Below, one piece after another: positions 19,217 through 28,294 of a stretch of 64,000 nt of DNA; the first letter of the stretch is position 1, and every line of letters begins with the position of its first letter. The stretch is taken from NCBI GenBank assembly GCA_965212205.1, contig CBDBUX010000006.1, forward strand, positions 1-64,000, written 5' to 3'. This stretch comes from JAHEJJ01 sp965212205 (lineage in GTDB: Bacteria > Bacteroidota > Bacteroidia > Flavobacteriales > Flavobacteriaceae). Position numbers and translations under genes: made by a program. The notes under the pieces are model-generated. The model was not told the DNA's origin, searched no databases, and saw only the letters and a program-made list of their open reading frames with translations.

Positions 19217-20068
19217 TTATAAGGTTTCCTGGTGGAATTCTACCAATCCCTCTATGGGACGTTGACGGATAACACCGGGAATCAGATCGTTTCGCTCTAG
19301 CACCTTGGTCAATTCTTCTTTCAGGAAGTAAGCAATGCTACCTACAAAATGGATCGGCACCTTGGTGGCCAATTCAAATTGCATGATATAGTTATTTACA
19401 AACTGTTGCAAGCCTTTGTCTACAACGCCTTTACAATAGGGGTGATCTTTATTTTCGATCAGAAATCTTGCGAAAGTAGCCAGGTATGTATTTGGATTTG
19501 GCTGTTTGTATAGATTTTCTTTGATATTATCGGCATCCAGATCATACTCCTTGTCAAATTTAATCGCCAATTCCTGGGGCATCTTGTTAAAATAATAATC
19601 CCTGATCAGTTTTCGCCCGAAGAAGTTACCGCTTCCATCGTCCATGGGGATATAACCCAGAGAGGTCACTTTTTGAAATAATTGTCTCCCGTCGTAATAA
19701 CTGCAATTGGAACCTGTTCCCAGAATGCATACTATTCCCTGATGACCTATCTTGGTGGTGGAATAGATGGCCGCAAAAGTATCTTCCTTGATCTCTGCCT
19801 TGGCATTCGGAAAGAAATTTTTAAAGATCCTTTTCAGGAATTTCTTCATTCTATCTGTTCCGCATCCGGCACCGTAAAAATAAAGATTGGTAACCTTGCG
19901 ACTGTTCTTGGAGAGTTCAAAATTATTGGCTAAACGGTCTTCGATAACCTCGCGAGTTAAGACCTCAGGACTTAATCCAAGGGTTTGGGTGATAAAAACC
20001 TGTTTCCCATTTTTGTCGAGGGCAATCCAATCTGACTTGGTGGCACCGCTGTCTACAATTAATATCAT
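19217..20068 (-). CDS. BadF/BadG/BcrA/BcrD ATPase family protein, probable N-acetylglucosamine kinase
   Basis: A 283-residue ASKHA-fold kinase. MILIVDSGATKSDW is the phosphate-1 loop, GIVCILGTGSNCSYYDG the phosphate-2 region, and VHFVGSIAYFL the adenosine-region strand. Bacteroidota members of this size are usually annotated as GlcNAc/glucosamine kinases, so phosphorylation of an amino sugar, for instance from peptidoglycan recycling, is likely but not proven. It follows gapA on the same strand after 84 bp and may belong to the pfkA-gapA transcript. Confidence 0.82.
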   Translation of the reverse strand: MILIVDSGATKSDWIALDKNGKQVFITQTLGLSPEVLTREVIEDRLANNFELSKNSRKVTNLYFYGAGCGTDRMKKFLKRIFKNFFPNAKAEIKEDTFAAIYSTTKIGHQGIVCILGTGSNCSYYDGRQLFQKVTSLGYIPMDDGSGNFFGRKLIRDYYFNKMPQELAIKFDKEYDLDADNIKENLYKQPNPNTYLATFARFLIENKDHPYCKGVVDKGLQQFVNNYIMQFELATKVPIHFVGSIAYFLKEELTKVLERNDLIPGVIRQRPIEGLVEFHQETL

Positions 20069-20152
20069 TGACGAAATATTGATAAAAAAGAAATCCTTAA
20101 AATAAGCAAATTTGACTTATCTCAAGGATTCCTGTGTTTGATTAATTACTGA

Positions 20153-21154
20153 TTACAGACCTGAAACATAGTCGGCCAGGTCGACCAGCTTATTAGCATA
20201 TCCCGCTTCGTTATCGTACCAGGAGATGAGTTTGAAAAACTTCGAGTTTAATTCCATTCCGGCACCTGCATCGAATATGCTGGTCCGTGGGTCGCTAACA
20301 AAGTCTTGTGATACTACAGATTCTTCGGTATAACCCAGAATGCCTTTTAAATCTCCTTCTGAGGCTTCTTTAAAAGCCGACTTGATTTCATCGTAGGATG
20401 TCTCTTTTTCAAGACGTACGGTGAGGTCTACCGCCGATACATCGGCTGTAGGCACTCTGAATGCCATGCCCGTCAGTTTCCCTTGAAGCTCAGGGATTAC
20501 CTTGGTTACCGCTTTGGCAGCACCAGTAGAAGCCGGAATAATATTAGTGAGGGAGCTTCTTCCACCACGGTAGTCTTTTTTGGAAGGACCATCCACGGTA
20601 AACTGAGTTGCTGTTGTAGCATGTACAGTGGTCATAAGACCTTCTTCGATACCCCAGTTATCGTTAAGTACCTTGGCTAGTGGTGCCAGGCAGTTTGTTG
20701 TACAGGAAGCATTCGAAAGAATCGTGTCAGAAGCTTTTATGTCTTTATGGTTAACGCCCATTACGAACATTGGTGCATCTTTAGATGGTGCGGAGATAAG
20801 AACTTTTTTCGCACCCCCATCAATATGTGCCTGGGCAGTATCCATGGTGGTGAAAATACCGGTACATTCCAGAACGATATCAGCACCAATTTCATCCCAT
20901 TTTAAGTTTCTTGGGTCCTTTTCGGCAGTGATTCTTACTTTTTTTCCATTTACCACGAGGTGACCGCCATCTACCTCTACAGATCCATCGAATTTTCCGT
21001 GAACCGAATCGTATTTCAATAAGTACGCCAGGTGGTCTACTGCCAGAAGGTCGTTAATCGCGACAACTTCTACATTCTCTCTTTTCGCAGCAGCCCTGAA
21101 AGCAAGTCTACCTATTCGCCCGAATCCGTTGATTCCAATTTTTAGTGTTGACAT
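20153..21154 (-). CDS. gapA: Glyceraldehyde-3-phosphate dehydrogenase, type I
   Basis: A 333-residue GAPDH that oxidises and phosphorylates glyceraldehyde 3-phosphate to 1,3-bisphosphoglycerate with NAD. Seen are the Rossmann start KIGINGFGRIGR, the catalytic loop SNASCTTNCLAPL with the active-site Cys, TVHATTATQ with the conserved His, and the C-terminal SWYDNEAGYANKLVDL. The length is standard. The start codon lies 18 bp beyond the pfkA stop, so the two genes form a glycolytic operon. Confidence 0.98.
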   Translation of the reverse strand: MSTLKIGINGFGRIGRLAFRAAAKRENVEVVAINDLLAVDHLAYLLKYDSVHGKFDGSVEVDGGHLVVNGKKVRITAEKDPRNLKWDEIGADIVLECTGIFTTMDTAQAHIDGGAKKVLISAPSKDAPMFVMGVNHKDIKASDTILSNASCTTNCLAPLAKVLNDNWGIEEGLMTTVHATTATQFTVDGPSKKDYRGGRSSLTNIIPASTGAAKAVTKVIPELQGKLTGMAFRVPTADVSAVDLTVRLEKETSYDEIKSAFKEASEGDLKGILGYTEESVVSQDFVSDPRTSIFDAGAGMELNSKFFKLISWYDNEAGYANKLVDLADYVSGL

Positions 21155-21172
21155 ATTTCGTTCTTTTATGTA

Positions 21173-22162
21173 TTAAACAGTAAGGATATCGGAAATTCTG
21201 ATGAGTTCCTTATCCAATTTGGTTTTTCCTTTGATGGCCTCACTTACAGGTGTAAGCGTAATTTCGTTTTCCTGAACCCCTGTCATTAAATTGCTTTTCC
21301 CTTCCAGTAGCGATTCTACGGCCTTTACCCCCATTCTACTGGCCAGAACCCTGTCGGAACAAGTTGGCGCACCTCCCCGTTGCATATGGCCCAGTACACA
21401 GACACGGACATCGTATATCGGCAAGTTCTCCTCAACAAACTCCTTGAGTTCATAAATGTTCTTTCCGGTAGTGCGGTCTCCTTCAGCCACAACGACAATA
21501 CTAGACGATTTGCCCCTTGCCTTACTCCGTTTCAATGAATCGAGTAATCGCTCAAGGCCCAGGTCTTCCTCAGGGATCAAGATCTCTTCTGCCCCTGCTC
21601 CGATACCGGAATTAAGGGCAATATGACCTACATCTCTTCCCATTACCTCAACAAAAAATAACCTATGGTGAGAACTGGCCGTATCGCGTATCTTGTCGAT
21701 CGCCTCTACAACGGTATTTAATGCTGTATCGTAACCCACCGTAACCCGTGTTCCAAAGATATCATTATCGATGGTTCCCGGAATACCGATAAAAGGCACA
21801 CTATATTCTTCATTGAATTTCAAGGCTCCTGTAAAGCTTCCATCACCACCGATCACCACCAGGGCATTAATCCCATTGGCTTGTAATTGTTCGAAGGCTT
21901 TCTTTCGTCCTGCCTTTGTTCTGAATTCCTCGCAGCGGGCCGACTTCAACATGGTACCTCCTTTGTTGATGATATTGTTGACACTTCGTGCGTTCATCGG
22001 CATGAAGTCGCCTTCTATCATACCCTGATATCCCCGAAATATTCCTATACAGTCTATTTGCAGATATGCGCATGCCCTGACCACGGAGCGTATGGCGGCG
22101 TTCATTCCCGGAGAATCACCTCCCGATGTAAATACCGCTATTTTTTTGATGTTGGATGCCAT
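21173..22162 (-). CDS. pfkA: ATP-dependent 6-phosphofructokinase
   Basis: A 329-residue bacterial PFK. GGDSPGMNAAIRSVVR opens the enzyme, GGDGS (105-109) and PGTIDND (128-134) are the ATP-type donor signatures, and MGRDVGHIAL, GGAPTCSDRVLASRMG follow. The frame is open upstream for another 29 codons, but those residues are hydrophobic filler. Homology begins at MASNIKKIAVFTSGGDSPG, so the ATG at 22162 is taken. It is the first gene of a pfkA-gapA operon. An 11-mer shared with the susC operator lies about 80 bp upstream, suggesting sugar-responsive control. The window thus holds both an ATP-type and a PPi-type PFK. Confidence 0.96.
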   Translation of the reverse strand: MASNIKKIAVFTSGGDSPGMNAAIRSVVRACAYLQIDCIGIFRGYQGMIEGDFMPMNARSVNNIINKGGTMLKSARCEEFRTKAGRKKAFEQLQANGINALVVIGGDGSFTGALKFNEEYSVPFIGIPGTIDNDIFGTRVTVGYDTALNTVVEAIDKIRDTASSHHRLFFVEVMGRDVGHIALNSGIGAGAEEILIPEEDLGLERLLDSLKRSKARGKSSSIVVVAEGDRTTGKNIYELKEFVEENLPIYDVRVCVLGHMQRGGAPTCSDRVLASRMGVKAVESLLEGKSNLMTGVQENEITLTPVSEAIKGKTKLDKELIRISDILTV

Positions 22163-22239
22163 TGCGTAAATTAGAATTGCAAAATTAGCAAACAAATCCC
22201 AATAAATACCGGGTGAAACACTATAATTTGTGTTATTTA

Positions 22240-22261
22240 CAACGATCAAACGTTTTCGTTG
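22240..22261. promoter_or_regulatory. Inverted repeat upstream of pfkA, possible LacI-type operator
   Basis: CAACGA-N10-TCGTTG is a perfect 6-bp-arm dyad in the 151-bp gap between tamB and pfkA. The spacer contains AAACGTTT. The stretch AAACGTTTTCG is identical to 11 bases of the palindrome before susC at 34447-34462. The position, ~80 bp before the pfkA start, suits an operator. Binding is inference. Confidence 0.35.
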
Positions 22262-22313
22262 GTAACTTAATCCGACAGAGTCTTTTAAGTTGACAAAAAG
22301 GATATGCCCTTAG

Positions 22314-25300
22314 CTATGGATTTTTGCTTTTCGGAGGATTAGATTTGGTATAGAAACGAATAAGGCTATCCTTGCCCATAACAGAATTTGGTCCTTCGCC
22401 CGTATTGAGTTCCTGCGGTGCTACTTCCTGCTCTTCTTTCTTCTTAAAAATTATCTTCATCAGCTCTTTAAAGCTATTAAAATCAACCTGGTAGGAGAGG
22501 CCGATACCTTGGGTATATCCCTGTTGTTCTGCCAGAAATTGCTGTATTTCATTCTCACGATTAAAGATCTTTGCCCGCAATGTACCCTCTTCGTTTAAAA
22601 GCACCTGCACCTCAACATTACCGGCCACCACAGTCTCACTCACACCTCCTACAGGAACACCAAATCGTCCGTTGATCAATACGCGATCACTTATCTGTGT
22701 GGAGACCGTAACCCCGATCCTGTTTTCGGTTTGCACATCATTCGGATCCAAATAACCTTGCTCATAGGACAAGCCAAAATCAAATTTATCGTTTTGTCCT
22801 GCCAGTACCTGATTGAGAAGACCAGAAGCAGTCTGAATCAGGTTCCCTGTTACGGCTTGTTCGGTAATGCCCGATTCATCGTTTACAAATGTTCCCTGGG
22901 CCAATAAGAAAAATGCGTTTCGTTCTTCCACCGTGGGATCTTGCAGTCGATATTCCAATTCTGACTTTACAGTAGAACTGGTCCCGGGGAATTCGATATT
23001 CATGTTGATGGAAGGCCGTTCCAGTTCACCTGTAAGCTTTACCACCACATCTGTGGGAATTCGACGGGAATATCCCGCATTGTCTAGCAGGGGTGCGGGA
23101 TTGGCATTGAGGGAATAGACCGCTTCCATATTGACTTCTGCGCTAAGAGGGTCCCGGTCCCAAACGATGGTACCCCCGGGTTTTACGCTAAACGTTTTGT
23201 CGATGATTCCCAGCTTATAGCGGTATTGGCCTGTCACTACCACAAAGTCTCCGAACATATTGAACTTACCATTGGTATTGATCTCAATAAAAATCAAACC
23301 GGCACCTGTACCTTTTAAGGAACTGCCGGTCTTCTGATCGATCACGATCTCCACTTCGGCATCTGGAGTAACATCGAGGTCGAACTTCAATTCAAGTCCC
23401 TGGTAATCTTTTAATTCCCGCTGGGCTTCAATGGTGACCTGCTCATCTTTTTCAATAAAGTTGATAAAGGAATAATCACCAACGCTCTCCACGTCGCTGA
23501 TAGGGATCTTAAGCGTAGTCCCCTCTGCCGTAGCCCCTTCAAAGTCGATATTGAGCGCATTGGTAGGGCCATATATGCGGCCTTCACCGTTTACAAAGCC
23601 TTCGCCATAGTAAAGTACCTCTTCCTCATACTTGGTATTGAGGATCATGAATCTTTCGTTATTGGTATCTATGTTAAGGTCAAGTGTCCAGTCTCTGAAA
23701 AAATTATGCTTAATTGTACCGTTTAGTGTTGCGCGGGTATTGGCTGTTATATCAGTAAGGCCGATATCCTGAAAGTCGAAGGTTTGATCGTAAAGCCTCA
23801 CGGTGGCCGTAGAGCTGAAATCATAATCAACATTCAGGTAAGGAACACCTATTCCGGAATTATCGAGATTTAAAAGCCCATTGATCTCAGGATTCCGGAT
23901 ATCGCCATTTATTTGCACATTGCCATTAAGAGTACCCCGGATATTGCTAACTACGCCTTCACCCAAGGGGCTGAAGGGCTCAAGATCGAAGTCTCTGAAA
24001 TTAGCCAGAAAATCTGCCTTGGGAATCTCATCCCGATTATCGACATTGCCAAGCAGGGTAAATTTTTCAAGACCATTATCCATGATCTGTGTGTTTACCA
24101 CAAAGTCTGTAAGATCCCTGTTGCCAACAATACCGATAGACAGATCTCCCAGTTCAATATCATTAACGCCAAATTGGAATATGTCGAGATTACAGGAAGG
24201 CAGGTATACGTTATCTTTTTGAAGGACATTGAGGGTACCCGTGATTTCACCACTTAAATTCAAACTATCAATCGCAGGTGCTATCTTATTTAAAGACACA
24301 AGCTTAAAGTCTAATTGAAGATCTTTATAAGTAGAATCGGCCAGTTGTCCGTTAAGACGTATGCGTTCCCTGTTTTCATTGTTCATCACGATCTCCTGGA
24401 TAGTTATACTATCGAGTGATCGGTTTAAAATAACCTTGTTGAGATCGTTCCTTTCTCTATTCAACAACCAGGTATTGCCTTTAAAACTTACTTCGGAGCG
24501 TTTAAGTCCGATTACCGATTTATTGTCCTTGGTAAAGGTGTGATAAAAGTTAAGGTTGTAGATATCGTTGTACTTACTGCCGCCCTTAAATTCCGTCCTG
24601 AAGAATAACGTATCTTTCAGCGTGGTATTGATCAGGTTAAAGTCTTTTACGTCGTAGTATACCGTGGAAACATCGTCTACTGAAACAAAGGTGTTGAAAA
24701 GAGGGTTTTTATTATCGATCTTAATATCAATATTGTCGAGCTCATTTCCAAAAGCTTTAATATTAGGCGACTTAAAGGTGAGCTTAAAGTCCCCATCATC
24801 GGCTATTATATTCCCTTTGATAAAGGTGTTGGCGCCAAATGTTATTTCTGGAAAAAACACCTCAACAATCTTGTTGTAAACTTTAAAGTTGAATGCCAGA
24901 TTCTGACCGGCCGAAATATCGTATGGCCTATAGTTGGTATAGATACTTCCAATAGAATTCTGGACCAGTCTGCCTAGTTCATCGACCTTAAAATTCCCGC
25001 TCATATAACCGGTGATGATATCAGGCGAGTTGATATCGACGGTACGCAGGGAATCGTTTTCAAATTTCGATGTAATGGTGAAGTCTTCAAAAAAATAGGT
25101 GTTATTGACATTCTGATAACTGGTATCCGTAAAATTGAGTTCCCCTTCCATATTATCCAGATTGGTGCCACTGACATCCATATCTATTTTTCCTTTGAAA
25201 ACCGAAATGCTATCGTTGATAAAATTCAATTCTTTTAAATCGGCATAATCTACCTCGGCATTAAAGTTGAAATCATTTTTATCGGCTCCAAAGTCGGCCA

Positions 25301-26771
25301 GCCCTTTAAAATCGAAACGCAGGTTCTCATCATTACAATTAAGACTTCCGTCGAACAGCTGATCTTTGATGACGCCTGATACCTTTATGTCCTGATAGTT
25401 GTAGTCGTTAAAATTGATCGAATACACCTCCCCGATGACTTCGGTATTGAGATTTTGACGTACGAAGCCCTGGCCTTCAACATTTACATCGAGTGTAGCC
25501 GTGCCCAGTTTTTCTTCATCGGTAAAATCGCCCAGGTCAAAATCGATCAATGAAACAAATCCTTTATAATTAGCATTATCAATATCGTCGATATCGGTAA
25601 GATCCAGGTCGGCATAGCTGCTTCCGATGGGACTGGTGATATTGAGTTTGGCCGCTATAGAATTTGTGGTAATATCGGCATCGCCACGCACGGTGAACTG
25701 ACCGAGTTTTGCAAAGGCAGAAGGCAGCGATTTCCCAAGAATATTAGGCAATAATGATCGAAGTTGGTTATAACTCGTAGTAATATCCTTGATATCTGCA
25801 TCGAGAGAAAAAGGACCCGCCTTCCTGAAAAGATTCTTAAAATGAAAATCACCACGAATACCCGTATTGTCCGATGTCAGGAATAGATCTTCTACCTGCA
25901 TGTCGTTGAGTACTCCATGAATATTTGCAGAGAAGTAGACGTTTTTACCTTTACCAAATTCATCATAAATCTTATTGATCTCGTCCAGGGAGATTTCCGA
26001 TTCCTGAAAGCTGGCGCTAAGGTTCACTTTGTCAACAAATTCTTTAAGATCCTCCCTTTTGTAATCCATAACTAAATTGCCAAACAGGTTAGATTCGGGT
26101 GTTTTGATCTCAAGCGAATCGAAACGCATTTGCTGTTTGGTATATTTAAAGGAAGTGCTGAGTTTTTCCATCGCAATACCAATACGGCTGCTAAATGATA
26201 ATGCATCTATTCGGGTAGATACCTCCGGGCCGAGGATCAGAAAATCGCTCGCATCTATATCCAGGTCTTTAAGGCTAAGGATCTGATCTTTTTCAGTATT
26301 GTTATCGATAATTCTAAACCAGCTATCCTCCAGGGTTATTCCATCAGTAGAAAGGTAAAAAGGTGGTTTATCTGGTGATCTTGGTTTGCCGTCATCTAAT
26401 TTGGCCACAAATACATCCAGATTGGTCTGATTTTCATCTTTATAGGTTCTAAGTTTAAAATTTAGCCCTGCCATATCCACATCCCCGAACTCCAGCCGCC
26501 CATTCATAAGATTACGTACGCTCAGAATGGAGGTGGTAAGCTCTTTGATATAAAATAAGGTATCTTTCTGGTAGTCTTCTACGTAGACATCGCGCAGTGA
26601 AGTATCCCAGCTGATAAGCGAAATTCGCAACTTGTCTATGTTGATATTGGTTCCGAACTGACTGTTTAACTCACTGGTAGCGTACTTAGCCAGGCGTGTC
26701 TGCACCATGGGCAAAGACAGGATAATAGTGCTGAAAACACAAATCAGCAAAATTGCCAAAAGTGTTCTCAC
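22314..26771 (-). CDS. tamB: Translocation and assembly module protein TamB-like (DUF490/AsmA-related)
   Basis: A 1485-residue bridge-like lipid-transfer protein of the TamB family, spanning from inner to outer membrane. An N-terminal anchor (TLLAILLICVFSTIILSLPMV) is followed by a very long run of short amphipathic beta-strands. The C-terminal DUF490/TamB domain (~1000-1440) has typical FNMFGDFVVVTGQYRYKLGIIDKTFSVKPGGTIVWDRDPLSAEVNMEAVY-like content (positions about 1160-1210). The start is GTG at 26771. The frame stays open upstream for about 13 codons encoding IKRLRKIL, a basic patch expected before the anchor, but no standard start was found there, so the exact start is uncertain. It is divergent from tsaD. 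Confidence 0.92.
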   Translation of the reverse strand: MRTLLAILLICVFSTIILSLPMVQTRLAKYATSELNSQFGTNINIDKLRISLISWDTSLRDVYVEDYQKDTLFYIKELTTSILSVRNLMNGRLEFGDVDMAGLNFKLRTYKDENQTNLDVFVAKLDDGKPRSPDKPPFYLSTDGITLEDSWFRIIDNNTEKDQILSLKDLDIDASDFLILGPEVSTRIDALSFSSRIGIAMEKLSTSFKYTKQQMRFDSLEIKTPESNLFGNLVMDYKREDLKEFVDKVNLSASFQESEISLDEINKIYDEFGKGKNVYFSANIHGVLNDMQVEDLFLTSDNTGIRGDFHFKNLFRKAGPFSLDADIKDITTSYNQLRSLLPNILGKSLPSAFAKLGQFTVRGDADITTNSIAAKLNITSPIGSSYADLDLTDIDDIDNANYKGFVSLIDFDLGDFTDEEKLGTATLDVNVEGQGFVRQNLNTEVIGEVYSINFNDYNYQDIKVSGVIKDQLFDGSLNCNDENLRFDFKGLADFGADKNDFNFNAEVDYADLKELNFINDSISVFKGKIDMDVSGTNLDNMEGELNFTDTSYQNVNNTYFFEDFTITSKFENDSLRTVDINSPDIITGYMSGNFKVDELGRLVQNSIGSIYTNYRPYDISAGQNLAFNFKVYNKIVEVFFPEITFGANTFIKGNIIADDGDFKLTFKSPNIKAFGNELDNIDIKIDNKNPLFNTFVSVDDVSTVYYDVKDFNLINTTLKDTLFFRTEFKGGSKYNDIYNLNFYHTFTKDNKSVIGLKRSEVSFKGNTWLLNRERNDLNKVILNRSLDSITIQEIVMNNENRERIRLNGQLADSTYKDLQLDFKLVSLNKIAPAIDSLNLSGEITGTLNVLQKDNVYLPSCNLDIFQFGVNDIELGDLSIGIVGNRDLTDFVVNTQIMDNGLEKFTLLGNVDNRDEIPKADFLANFRDFDLEPFSPLGEGVVSNIRGTLNGNVQINGDIRNPEINGLLNLDNSGIGVPYLNVDYDFSSTATVRLYDQTFDFQDIGLTDITANTRATLNGTIKHNFFRDWTLDLNIDTNNERFMILNTKYEEEVLYYGEGFVNGEGRIYGPTNALNIDFEGATAEGTTLKIPISDVESVGDYSFINFIEKDEQVTIEAQRELKDYQGLELKFDLDVTPDAEVEIVIDQKTGSSLKGTGAGLIFIEINTNGKFNMFGDFVVVTGQYRYKLGIIDKTFSVKPGGTIVWDRDPLSAEVNMEAVYSLNANPAPLLDNAGYSRRIPTDVVVKLTGELERPSINMNIEFPGTSSTVKSELEYRLQDPTVEERNAFFLLAQGTFVNDESGITEQAVTGNLIQTASGLLNQVLAGQNDKFDFGLSYEQGYLDPNDVQTENRIGVTVSTQISDRVLINGRFGVPVGGVSETVVAGNVEVQVLLNEEGTLRAKIFNRENEIQQFLAEQQGYTQGIGLSYQVDFNSFKELMKIIFKKKEEQEVAPQELNTGEGPNSVMGKDSLIRFYTKSNPPKSKNP

Positions 26772-26808
26772 CAGTATTTTTCGAAGTCTTTTGATAGGGC
26801 TTATTGTT

Positions 26809-26816
26809 TATCTTTG
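26809..26816 (+). promoter_or_regulatory. Putative -7 element of the tsaD promoter
   Basis: TATCTTTG is an exact TAnnTTTG match, with a TTG at the -33 side about 15 bp upstream (slightly short of the usual 17-23). A transcript starting just downstream would exclude the TTG at 26804 as start codon and supports the GTG at 26843. Confidence 0.5.
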
Positions 26817-26842
26817 TTGCTCAAAATTTATTCCAAACCCCT

Positions 26843-27868
26843 GTGAATAAAGAGAAAATATATATCCTGGCCATCGAATCGTCCTGCGATGATACCTCTG
26901 CAGCCGTATTATGCAATAGTAAAAAGCTCAGCAATGTGGTGGCTTCTCAAAAAATTCACGAAGCTTATGGGGGTATCGTACCTGAATTAGCCTCGCGGGC
27001 ACACCAACAAAACATCGTCCCTGTGGTCGATCGCGCATTAACCATAGCAAATATCGACAAAAAACAGTTATCCGCCATAGCTTTTACGAGGGGTCCGGGA
27101 CTTCTGGGTTCGCTTTTAGTAGGTACTTCTTTCGCTAAATCACTTTCACTCGGACTCAACATACCACTAATAGAAGTAAACCATATGCAGGCACACATCC
27201 TCGCGCACTTTATCGATGAGCCAAATATGGATAAGCCCAACTTCCCTTTTCTGGCGATGACCATCAGCGGGGGACACACACAGTTGGTATTAGTAAAGGA
27301 TCACCTCCAGATGGAAATTCTCGGAGAAACATTAGACGATGCCGTAGGCGAAGCCTTCGATAAAAGTGCAAAAATGCTTGGCATGCCCTACCCGGGAGGG
27401 CCCCTGATCGATCGTCATGCCCAAAAAGGAAATCCTCTTGCGTTCAAATTTCCAAAACCGAAAGTAGCAGGACTAAATTTCAGTTTCAGCGGCCTGAAAA
27501 CCAGTATTTTATATTTTCTGCAAAAGGAGACAGCCACGAATGCAGATTTTATAACCGAGAATCTTGACGACCTCTGTGCTTCCATTCAGTATACTATCGT
27601 CAATATACTCATGGACAAGCTGAAAGCGGCTGTAAAACAAACCGGAGTCAGACAGGTGGCCATTGGTGGTGGTGTAGCTGCCAATTCGGGGATCCGAAAA
27701 GCATTAGAGCAGGCCCAAAAAGATTTGGGATGGATAGCCTACATTCCGAAATTCGAGTATTGCACAGACAATGCGGCCATGATTGGGATTGTTGGTTATT
27801 ACAAATACAAGAATCGTGAATATTCCGACTACAAAATATCGGCAACCGCACGATATGAAATAGGCTAA
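26843..27868 (+). CDS. tsaD: tRNA N6-adenosine threonylcarbamoyltransferase TsaD
   Basis: TsaD transfers the threonylcarbamoyl group to A37 of ANN-decoding tRNAs (t6A), with TsaB and TsaE. Visible motifs are ILAIESSCDDTSAAV, the metal-binding HMQAHILAHF (HxxxH), SGGHTQLVLV, and VAIGGGVAANSGIR. The frame is open back to a TTG at 26804, but homology begins at KEKIYILAIESS and a promoter element overlaps the earlier codons, so GTG at 26843 is chosen, giving 341 residues, the usual length. It is divergent from tamB with only 71 bp between them. Confidence 0.96.
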   Translation: MNKEKIYILAIESSCDDTSAAVLCNSKKLSNVVASQKIHEAYGGIVPELASRAHQQNIVPVVDRALTIANIDKKQLSAIAFTRGPGLLGSLLVGTSFAKSLSLGLNIPLIEVNHMQAHILAHFIDEPNMDKPNFPFLAMTISGGHTQLVLVKDHLQMEILGETLDDAVGEAFDKSAKMLGMPYPGGPLIDRHAQKGNPLAFKFPKPKVAGLNFSFSGLKTSILYFLQKETATNADFITENLDDLCASIQYTIVNILMDKLKAAVKQTGVRQVAIGGGVAANSGIRKALEQAQKDLGWIAYIPKFEYCTDNAAMIGIVGYYKYKNREYSDYKISATARYEIG

Positions 27869-27934
27869 GCCCAATATAATTTCTATTGTCTGCGATACTT
27901 TTTTAACGTACCTTTTCGCTCCACAAAAACAGCC

Positions 27935-28282
27935 ATGGCGTATAGTACTGAGCTCGAAAAACGCATCAACCAGGCCCTTTCACTGTTTCCCGAAACTATA
28001 AGGGAAGAATTTGGTCCGAAGAAAATGTTCGGGGGCATCGCTTATCTTTATCGGGGTAAAATGACGGTCGGAATCGTTAAGAACGACCTCATGGTACGTG
28101 TGGTGGCCGAAAAAATGCCTAACATATTAAGTCGGGATGAGGTGCGCCCGATGGACTTTACCAATAGACCTATGAAAGAGTTTATTTACGTATCCCCAAA
28201 AGGATTCACAACTGAAGAACAACTAATGTATTGGATAGAATTAGGTCTTGAGCATGCCCAAAGAAAATTAAACCAGCCGTAA
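27935..28282 (+). CDS. TfoX/Sxy N-terminal domain protein
   Basis: A 115-residue protein matching the TfoX/Sxy N-terminal fold: FGPKKMFGGIAYLYRGKMTVGIVKNDLMVRV is the signature strand pair (MFGG), and a helical C-terminal end follows. In Gammaproteobacteria Sxy/TfoX controls competence with CRP, but the short flavobacterial stand-alone members have no established role. It starts 66 bp after tsaD and 12 bp before rsmE, so it is likely in one transcript with them. Confidence 0.88.
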   Translation: MAYSTELEKRINQALSLFPETIREEFGPKKMFGGIAYLYRGKMTVGIVKNDLMVRVVAEKMPNILSRDEVRPMDFTNRPMKEFIYVSPKGFTTEEQLMYWIELGLEHAQRKLNQP

Positions 28283-28294
28283 CAGTATAATCTT

